Shown: piece by piece, positions 6,766 through 11,973 of the stretch | Numbering within the stretch: position 1 is the first letter of the stretch | Layout: the number at the start of each line of letters is the position of its first letter | NCBI GenBank assembly: GCA_964461325.1 | Contig: CAYWTW010000014.1 | Span: forward strand, 1-17,157 | Direction of reading: 5' to 3' | DNA length: 17,157 bases | From: CAYUVV01 sp964461325 | GTDB lineage: Bacteria; Patescibacteriota; Minisyncoccia; Phycocordibacterales; JACOZG01 | Made by a program: the position numbers and the translations under genes | The notes under the pieces: generated by a model | The model's database searches: none | What the model saw: the letters and a program-made list of their open reading frames with translations, nothing else | Told to the model about the DNA's origin: nothing

Positions 6766-7059
6766 TTAGTTTTTAGTTATGAATGACCGTTTGTTGGCCT
6801 CTTGCAAGATTTTAAGCGTCGCACGGACCGACAGATTGCCACTGGGTAGAAGTACGAGTTTCTCATTCAACTGATTAAGTAAGGGGCTTAAAAATTCGTC
6901 CGCCCATGATGGTGACAAGGTTAAGACGCCAGAAAAATCTATTTCCAGCTCTTCGTCCTTGGGCAATTCGCGCAGAGTCGGAGCAAGGGCTTTGAAAGCC
7001 TCACTGCCCAATTCCCGCGAGATCAACGTTTGGCCAAACTTTTCTAATTGTAATTTCAT
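6766..7059 (-). CDS. STAS-like (DUF4325-type) protein
   Basis: Predicted 97 aa from the ATG at 7059, 5 nt after the stop of the HTH-ATPase gene; a TTG 30 nt upstream is less likely. Central block LEIDFSGVLTLSPSWADEFL (residues 38-57) matches the core of STAS-like DUF4325 proteins (IDFxGVxxxSxSFxDE), which resemble anti-sigma-factor antagonists. Ser49 and Ser51 sit where phosphorylation would be expected by analogy. Together with the GHKL ATPase it would form a partner-switch pair: the ATPase may phosphorylate or sequester this protein. This role is inferred from the domain pairing. The gene is AT-richer than the pilus genes. Confidence 0.8.
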   Translation of the reverse strand: MKLQLEKFGQTLISRELGSEAFKALAPTLRELPKDEELEIDFSGVLTLSPSWADEFLSPLLNQLNEKLVLLPSGNLSVRATLKILQEANKRSFITKN

Positions 7060-7064
7060 ATACT

Positions 7065-7784
7065 TTAAAATTCTATTTTTGCTAAACAACCTCGAACGGA
7101 GCGATCCCCGCGCGTCACTTGAAAAATCTTGTTTAATCTGTTCAGACGAATTTCGGCATCGCCACTTTGATAAAACAAATTGATCGGTTGGCTGATAACC
7201 ACTTCGCGGACAAGCTTGAGGCCGTTGCCGCGTTTCTCTGGCGCCCGGCCGGAAATAAATTCAGTAAAAGCGACTCTCACCGCCGCGACGTGGCTTGAGA
7301 GCTCCGGTTTGACCTGACGCAGGGTTTCTAATATCCCAAGCCCCCGGTCGGCCAATACAATGATTCGTTTTTCTAAATCATAGCCAAAAAATATCCCGGC
7401 GGTATCGGGCCATTTCCCTAAGTTGTGGGCGAAAGAATTGTCACCAATCTCTCCGGCAATCAAAACGATTAGAGAGTACAGCTGCTCGAACCCCGGCTTT
7501 TTCATTAAGGCATCCTGCATTTTTGTCAGTCGAACGTTAAAAATTGAGCTCGTCGGGCAGTAAAATACACTTGGGAACTCCGCGCCCCTTTCGATCCAAT
7601 CGAAGGCGAGTTTAATCAAATCACTGGAAAAAATTTCCAAATCTTTTTCCCGATAATATCGGTGAGCGCCGCCAGCTTTTTTGATTGCCACCAACTTGCC
7701 GTTTTCGTCCCAACGGCGAAGCGTATTTTGAGAAACGCCCAGATACTCGGCCGCTTGGCCAATTGTAAGCAATTTTTCTTCCAT
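7065..7784 (-). CDS. MerR-type HTH domain fused to a GHKL (histidine kinase-like) ATPase
   Basis: Predicted 239 aa from the ATG at 7784, chosen because a -10 box covers the alternative ATG at 7793. Residues 5-52 (LTIGQAAEYLGVSQNTLRRWDENGKL... AHRYY) are a MerR/excisionase-like winged HTH. A linker of about 50 residues follows, with no recognised fold. From about 100 the protein has the three ATP-binding boxes of the GHKL family: N-box E112-x2-D115-N116-x3-H120, G1-box D146-R-G-L-G150 and G2-box RGNGLKL (185-191). There is no membrane segment and no dimerisation histidine box. It resembles anti-sigma kinases such as SpoIIAB/RsbW combined with a DNA-binding domain. It likely binds DNA in an ATP- or partner-dependent way, with the STAS-like product of the next gene as partner. 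Confidence 0.85.
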   Translation of the reverse strand: MEEKLLTIGQAAEYLGVSQNTLRRWDENGKLVAIKKAGGAHRYYREKDLEIFSSDLIKLAFDWIERGAEFPSVFYCPTSSIFNVRLTKMQDALMKKPGFEQLYSLIVLIAGEIGDNSFAHNLGKWPDTAGIFFGYDLEKRIIVLADRGLGILETLRQVKPELSSHVAAVRVAFTEFISGRAPEKRGNGLKLVREVVISQPINLFYQSGDAEIRLNRLNKIFQVTRGDRSVRGCLAKIEF

Positions 7785-7791
7785 ACAAATC

Positions 7792-7820
7792 ATACTACCA
7801 TTTTAACCAAATCTATACAA
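7792..7820 (-). promoter_or_regulatory. candidate promoter of the HTH-ATPase/STAS pair
   Basis: Minus strand TTGTAT (7820-7815), 17-nt spacer, TAGTAT (7797-7792), and 7 nt to the ATG at 7784, so a near-leaderless start is predicted. The -10 box overlaps the alternative upstream ATG. Confidence 0.4.
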
Positions 7821-7849
7821 CAATCCTCCAAATCTACACATTTATCGGT

Positions 7850-7870
7850 TGTCAAGGTTAAACCTTGACA
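7850..7870. repeat. REP-like 21-bp palindrome, copy 1
   Basis: Perfect palindrome with 10-bp arms around a single central base; core GTCAAGGTTAAACCTTGAC. Identical to the copy at 8562-8582. It contains the last codons (VKV) and the TAA stop of the Y1 transposase gene. Confidence 0.9.
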
Positions 7871-8544
7871 GTGGGGTCATAAGCAAACATCCAGTCGTTT
7901 ATAAAATCGGCAAAATCTCGCTCCTCGGAAAAATACTCAGGGAAAAGACTGGGGCTTAGAATACCGTCCTCTATCCTAGAACCGCCATTGCCGTGATTGT
8001 AAAATTGGTAACTGGAATAACGATAACTGCTTAAAAACTTTTTGGCTTCCTGCGGATCATCAATGCGCTTGCCGGCCCAAGCTTCTGGGTCGCTAATTTT
8101 AACTGGATTAAGATGAATGTAGGCGTACAAATAGCGCAGATAAACATCGTCATCTGCATGCTCGGCCTTAAAGGTTCCACCAAACAAGGCCCCGGTGCGC
8201 CCATACCGCTTGTTGAAATACATCGTGTAGCCGGTTATTAATTTCTGCATAAATTTGCTAATACCGTCATTGTTCGTCGCCCGTACGAGCAGATGAAAAT
8301 GGTTGGGCATCAAACAATAAGCTCCAATGGCCACAAGCAATTTGGAACGCGGTTTAGAAAAAATCGCTTTTTTGTCGCCAGAGGTGAAATCGCTAAGATG
8401 CAAAACGGGGTCGGCATTGGCTAAATACAACAAAGCCAGAAAGCGCCAATAATCGCCGTGGTCCAGAAATATCTTCCTCTTCTCCACACCACGTTGATAT
8501 AAATGATAATACTCGTCAGGAGCAAAATTAAACTTTCGGTCCAT
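7858..8544 (-). CDS. REP-associated tyrosine transposase (HUH, Y1)
   Basis: Predicted 228 aa from the ATG at 8544 (MDRKFNFAPDEYYHLYQRGV). A longer frame to 8631 would read through the palindrome and a terminator and is rejected. The HUH motif is H82-F-H84 in YCLMPNHFHLLV. The helix with the nucleophilic Tyr is FMQKLITGYTMYFNKRYGRTG (about residues 99-118), with Y106, Y109 and Y114 as candidates. GALFGGTFKA and the YLYAYIHLNPVK segment complete the RAYT-type layout. Such enzymes nick and join single-stranded DNA at REP hairpins. The reading frame is intact, and its stop codon lies in the left palindrome. Confidence 0.92.
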   Translation of the reverse strand: MDRKFNFAPDEYYHLYQRGVEKRKIFLDHGDYWRFLALLYLANADPVLHLSDFTSGDKKAIFSKPRSKLLVAIGAYCLMPNHFHLLVRATNNDGISKFMQKLITGYTMYFNKRYGRTGALFGGTFKAEHADDDVYLRYLYAYIHLNPVKISDPEAWAGKRIDDPQEAKKFLSSYRYSSYQFYNHGNGGSRIEDGILSPSLFPEYFSEERDFADFINDWMFAYDPTVKV

Positions 8545-8561
8545 ATAATCAGATATTCTAA

Positions 8562-8582
8562 TGTCAAGGTTAAACCTTGACA
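8562..8582. repeat. REP-like 21-bp palindrome, copy 2
   Basis: Identical to the palindrome at 7850-7870 and located 17 nt upstream of the transposase ATG. Just outside it on the plus strand TTGACAA occurs twice more (8583-8589 and 8597-8603), continuing the half-site motif TTGACA of the palindrome. Confidence 0.9.
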
Positions 8583-8616
8583 TTGACAAGGGGGGCTTGA
8601 CAAAAAACTGGCAGCT

Positions 8617-8642
8617 AAAAAACCGGCCCAAGGCCGGTTTTT
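8617..8642 (-). terminator. factor-independent terminator after the pilin gene
   Basis: Inverted repeat AAAAACCGGCC / GGCCGGTTTTT with a 3-nt loop. On the minus strand it is followed by TTTTTTAGC and lies about 30 nt after the stop of the pilin gene at 8672. A-T flanks make it potentially bidirectional. It isolates the pilin transcript from the transposase gene. Confidence 0.8.
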
Positions 8643-8671
8643 AATTTTAGAATTTAAGTGACAAACGTTTC

Positions 8672-9148
8672 TTAGGTGTTGTCGCAGACCACATCCGTGC
8701 TGGCGGTTGTTGGGTTGGCATTAGCGGCAATATCACTGTAAGTAGTACTATCGCCAGCATAACCAGTACTGTCCACACAATAAAATGAACCGTCGTTCAG
8801 GGTGACAACTGCTCCCCACGCACTAGATCGATTTGCATCGACTGCGTTCATACCACAAATCACACCTCCAGCCGCGGGAACCTGGGCATTCACAGCGTCA
8901 ACTAAATCACCTAACCCGCCAGGAGTCGTAGCGGCCGTAGCACACAAATTCGGAATATAAGTACCGCTATTATCAGTCCCGAGCTCCGCCTGAGATCTCA
9001 TCGAAGACATTGATGCTTTAGCGGAAGCATCCTTGGCTTTATTCCGCGCCGTACCTAATGACGTCAAGACGATACCAGCCAAGATACCGATGATAGCGAT
9101 AACAACCAGCAATTCAATTAAGGTAAAACCTTTATTTCGTTTTAACAT
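8672..9148 (-). CDS. type IV major-pilin-like protein
   Basis: Predicted 158 aa. Leader MLKRNKG, then FTLIELLVVIAIIGILAGIVL with Glu5 for assembly. The globular domain has four Cys (C69, C98, C124, C155), a conserved W and SFYCVDSTGYAG, a pattern shared with the pilin at 5594-6097. A consensus -10 promoter in front, a terminator behind and monocistronic arrangement fit a highly expressed main subunit. It follows the pilC end of the motor operon. No Shine-Dalgarno is visible. Confidence 0.92.
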   Translation of the reverse strand: MLKRNKGFTLIELLVVIAIIGILAGIVLTSLGTARNKAKDASAKASMSSMRSQAELGTDNSGTYIPNLCATAATTPGGLGDLVDAVNAQVPAAGGVICGMNAVDANRSSAWGAVVTLNDGSFYCVDSTGYAGDSTTYSDIAANANPTTASTDVVCDNT

Positions 9149-9190
9149 TTTACATTTAGCTAACTAATAATTCTTATTTTGGATGGGCTC

Positions 9191-9218
9191 ATTATAGCCC
9201 TCACCGGCCCACAAGCAA
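9191..9218 (-). promoter_or_regulatory. pilin promoter with an inverted repeat over the -10 box
   Basis: Minus strand TTGCTT (9218-9213), 16-nt spacer, perfect TATAAT (9196-9191). Expected start is near 9184, leader about 36 nt. The -10 box sits inside GGGCT-N6-AGCCC (9185-9200), a possible operator. Confidence 0.55.
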
Positions 9219-9240
9219 AACCAAGTGTGGATAAGGCCCT

Positions 9241-9267
9241 AAACCCGCCTGCGGCTGGTCGGGCTTT
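9241..9267 (-). terminator. possible terminator hairpin at the end of pilC
   Basis: Minus strand AAAGCCCG (9267-9260) pairs with CGGGTTT (9247-9241) with one bulged G; the loop is 12 nt. It touches the pilC stop (9268-9266). Only three T follow the stem, so termination would be weak and some readthrough into the pilin gene is possible. Confidence 0.35.
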
Positions 9268-10474
9268 AAGCAATGCTCGAGGCCAAGTTGTAAATCGGGA
9301 GGAGCACCGCCGTCAAGAGGAAGCCGACCATCAAACCGAGAACGACGATGAGCGCCGGCTCGATCAGGTCAACCAGCGTGGCAATCTCGTTATCAACTTC
9401 CCGCCGGTAAAAGCGGGCCAAAGTCTGCAAGATAAAGCCGAGCTTGCCCGACTCCTCGCCCACTTTAATCATCTGGACCATCACGTTCGGCACCTCCGGA
9501 TATTTATAGAACGCGCTCGAAATGGAATTGCCGCCCTTGATGCCCTCGGCCGCGTCGTTCAAGATTTCTTGATAGACCTTATTGTCCACCACCTTGGCCG
9601 TCGTCTCCAGGGCTTTCATCATCGGGATGCCGCTCGTGACCATCGTGCTCAAGTTATCCGCCACGCGCGAGAGGTAAATTTTTTTATAGAGCACGCCGAG
9701 GTAGGGCACGGCGAGCTTGAAGCGGTCGAAGCTCATCGAACCCATCTTCGTCGCGATGTAGCGCCGGAGGAAGATAGCCAAGGCGACAACGAGAATGAAG
9801 AGGAAAATGCCGTAATTAACGACGAAGTCGCTCGCCCCAATGACGAGCCGCGTGTAAATCGGCAATTCCCCGCCGACTTCGTTGAGAATCTCGCTCAAAC
9901 GCGGAATGACGAAAATCATCATCAAGATAACGACGCCGACGAAGGCGACGATGACCAAGGCCGGATAAATGAGGGCGTTCTTGGCCTTGGAAGCGAGTTC
10001 GTAGGCCCGTTCCAGATACTCGGCCAGATAGCTAAAATTCTCCGAAAGTTTGCCCGACTCCTCGCCCGAGGCGACCATATTGACGTAAAAATCGGAGAAG
10101 ACGCGCGGGTGGCGGCCCAAGGCCTCCGAAATCGACATTCCGCCCTTGATGTCGTCGGTGACCTCGGTAAGCGCCCGACGAATAATCGGGTTCTCGGCCT
10201 CACTCGCCATCAGGCGGAAGGTCGACATCGCCGAGACCTTGGCCTCGAATAAGGTGGCGATTTGGCGAGACAGGAAAACGATGTCTTTGGTTTTGACCTT
10301 GCGGCCGAAGGCCGAGAGCCAAGCGAAAAGACCGCCCGCGTCATCGCCCTTGATGTCGAGGATGATGAGGCCGCGGGCTTGGAGCGAGCTGATAGCGAGA
10401 TTGGCGTTGGGGGCTTCGATCGTCCCCTGCTTCGGCTCACCCTCCTTGGTCGTGGCTTGATAGGTAAAAATCAT
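9266..10474 (-). CDS. pilC: type IV pilus inner-membrane platform protein
   Basis: Predicted 402 aa, typical for PilC/GspF. The ATG at 10474 gives the family start MIFTYQATTKEGEPKQGTIE; upstream in-frame codons overlap pilT. Two repeated GspF domains are visible, each with the LxRQIATLFEAKVS / VADNLSTMVTSGIPM pattern and the GEESGKL motif after it. Three strong hydrophobic helices lie at about 165-190, 215-240 and near the C terminus. It anchors the motor ATPases PilB and PilT in the cytoplasmic membrane. It starts 19 nt after pilT and closes the motor operon. Confidence 0.95.
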   Translation of the reverse strand: MIFTYQATTKEGEPKQGTIEAPNANLAISSLQARGLIILDIKGDDAGGLFAWLSAFGRKVKTKDIVFLSRQIATLFEAKVSAMSTFRLMASEAENPIIRRALTEVTDDIKGGMSISEALGRHPRVFSDFYVNMVASGEESGKLSENFSYLAEYLERAYELASKAKNALIYPALVIVAFVGVVILMMIFVIPRLSEILNEVGGELPIYTRLVIGASDFVVNYGIFLFILVVALAIFLRRYIATKMGSMSFDRFKLAVPYLGVLYKKIYLSRVADNLSTMVTSGIPMMKALETTAKVVDNKVYQEILNDAAEGIKGGNSISSAFYKYPEVPNVMVQMIKVGEESGKLGFILQTLARFYRREVDNEIATLVDLIEPALIVVLGLMVGFLLTAVLLPIYNLASSIA

Positions 10475-10493
10475 GGAGTGGACGCGGGGGGAA

Positions 10494-11561
10494 TCAGCCA
10501 AGCAGGCGCTCAAGCGCGCGGCTATCGAGCGAGTAGCGGAAGGCGCTCTCGGGGCTGATCTCCCCGCGGCGCGCGAGCTCGGCGAGCGAATGGTTGAGAT
10601 CGACCATCCCCTCCTCCGAACCCGTCTCGATCAAGACGTCGATCTCGGCCGTCCGGCCCTCGCGAACGAGGTTGGCAACGGCGTTGGTGTTGATCAAAAG
10701 CTCAAAGGCCGGGATGAGACCGCCGGCGACGCGAGGCACCAAGCGCTGGGAGAAGATGCCGATGAGCGAGCCGGCCAGCTGAACGCGGATCTGGCGTTGC
10801 TGATTGGGCGGGAAGGAGTCGATAATCCGGTCGATCGTCTGGGAGGCCGAGTTGGTATGCAGGGTCGAGAAAATGAGGTGACCCGTCTCGGCGGCGGTAA
10901 CGGCCGTGGCGATGGCATCCGGGTCGCGCATTTCGCCAACCATCCCGACGTTGACGTCCTGACGGAACATCGCCCGCAGCGCGGAATGGAAGTTAGCGGT
11001 GTCGAAACGGACTTCCCGCTGGTCGATGATCGAACGGTCGTTGGTAAAAATGTATTCCACCGGGTCTTCGATGGTGATGATGTGTTCGGCGCGCTCGTGA
11101 TTAATGAGGTCGACGAGCGAAGCGAGGGTGGTCGATTTGCCTTGGCCGACCGGCCCGACGACCAAGAAAAAGCCCTGTTCGCGGCGGGCGAATTCGGCCA
11201 ATTGCGACGGCAGACCAAGCTCCTCGAGCGATTTAATCTTCATCGGAATCAAACGGAACGAAGCCCCAACCACGCCCTTTTGGAAAAAAGCGTTACCGCG
11301 GAAACGGACGCCCGAAGGCAAGCTGTAAGAAAAATCGATGTCGTGATGTTCGAGGAATTCTTTCTGGTTTTTTTCGCTCAAAATGGCCGTCACCAGCCCC
11401 AGCGTATCCTCCGGCGTCAGGGGCGGTTTTTTAACGATCGGGATCAGGTCGCCGGCGATGCGGATGGTCGGCGGCCGGCCGACCGTCAAGTGAAGATCGG
11501 ACGCCCCTTCGCGGGTCACGACGACCACCAGGTCCTCCATTTCTTTTTGGTAATCGGTCAT
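10494..11561 (-). CDS. pilT: pilus retraction ATPase
   Basis: PilT hexameric ATPase driving pilus retraction, 355 aa. N-terminal PAS-like domain with ASDLHLTVGRPPTIRIAG. Walker A is GPVGQGKST (136-144), where most PilT proteins have GPTGSGKST. Asp box ITIEDPVEY (162-170), Walker B region with E210 in VGMVGEMRD, and His box GHLIFSTLHTNSA. The DVNVG before VGE differs from the usual DPDII. All catalytic residues are present, so activity is expected. The ATG follows the receiver-gene stop directly with no gap. The C terminus lacks no domain. Confidence 0.93.
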   Translation of the reverse strand: MTDYQKEMEDLVVVVTREGASDLHLTVGRPPTIRIAGDLIPIVKKPPLTPEDTLGLVTAILSEKNQKEFLEHHDIDFSYSLPSGVRFRGNAFFQKGVVGASFRLIPMKIKSLEELGLPSQLAEFARREQGFFLVVGPVGQGKSTTLASLVDLINHERAEHIITIEDPVEYIFTNDRSIIDQREVRFDTANFHSALRAMFRQDVNVGMVGEMRDPDAIATAVTAAETGHLIFSTLHTNSASQTIDRIIDSFPPNQQRQIRVQLAGSLIGIFSQRLVPRVAGGLIPAFELLINTNAVANLVREGRTAEIDVLIETGSEEGMVDLNHSLAELARRGEISPESAFRYSLDSRALERLLG

Positions 11562-11960
11562 TTAGGCCACGGGCTTTTTACTCTCAAAAATCGTTTTGAC
11601 CTTGCTGACGACCTCGGAGGGCGTGGCGCTCGCCTTCACGATGTAACCGTCTACGCCCAGAGCCAGAGCCCGGTCGATATCATCTTTCTGGCCCAAATTG
11701 GAGAGGACGACGATGGCGTGGCGGCCAGTCGGCTTTTTCTCCCGCAATTGGCGGATCAGCTCAAAGCCATCCATCACCGGCATAATAATATCGACCAAAT
11801 AAATGTCCGGCTCAAAGCCCTGATTCAACTTCTCCAACGCTTCGGCCCCGCTAAAGGCCGTCTCGATTTGATAGCCGTGCTCGGAGAACTTGATCGAATA
11901 CATATCGAGCAAAAACTTGTCGTCATCTACGATCAAAATTTTTAGGGTCGTGTTTTCCAT
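11562..11960 (-). CDS. stand-alone response regulator receiver protein in the pilus operon
   Basis: Predicted 132 aa, a CheY-like receiver only. Acidic pocket D12-D13-D14, phosphoacceptor D57 in LVDIIMPVMDG, switch Ser87 in VVLSNLG and Lys109 in GYIVKAS. No output domain. It sits between pilB and pilT with zero spacing to pilT, so it probably controls pilus extension or retraction by protein contact, comparable in idea to PilG/PilH; no cognate kinase is in the window. A TATAAT at 11978-11973, on the pilB stop, might give internal initiation, but no convincing -35 is seen. Confidence 0.92.
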   Translation of the reverse strand: MENTTLKILIVDDDKFLLDMYSIKFSEHGYQIETAFSGAEALEKLNQGFEPDIYLVDIIMPVMDGFELIRQLREKKPTGRHAIVVLSNLGQKDDIDRALALGVDGYIVKASATPSEVVSKVKTIFESKKPVA

Positions 11961-11973
11961 AAGCTACATTCTA

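Larger units (their letters stand above)
7850..8582 (-). mobile_element. REP/RAYT-type unit: Y1 transposase gene bracketed by identical palindromes
   Basis: The unit is 733 bp: a HUH Y1 transposase gene between two identical 21-bp palindromes in the arrangement described for REP-associated tyrosine transposases (TnpA-REP). No target duplication is apparent. Unlike IS200/IS605 ends, the two hairpins are the same rather than different left and right ends, which fits a domesticated RAYT more than an active insertion sequence. Confidence 0.7.

Noticed and set aside
8544..8567. Promoter from TTGACA in the right palindrome for the transposase
   Set aside because: At a 16-18-nt spacing the -10 position falls on the start codon, so it cannot produce a full-length message from this ATG.
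7850..8603. CRISPR-like array made of the TTGACA-containing repeats
   Set aside because: Only two long copies 712 bp apart with a gene between them and irregular short half-sites; no spacers of even length.
8545..8631. Longer N terminus of the transposase up to 8631
   Set aside because: It would be coded by the palindrome, the TTGACAA repeats and part of the terminator; the ATG at 8544 gives the family N terminus.
9179..10252. 357-codon open frame on the plus strand opposite pilC
   Set aside because: Same shadow pattern; no recognisable domain and it covers the pilin promoter.
10473..11945. 490-codon open frame on the plus strand opposite pilT and the receiver gene
   Set aside because: It is antisense to two strongly conserved proteins, shows no domain and has the charged, Asp/Arg/His-rich composition produced by reading the complement of GC-rich codons.
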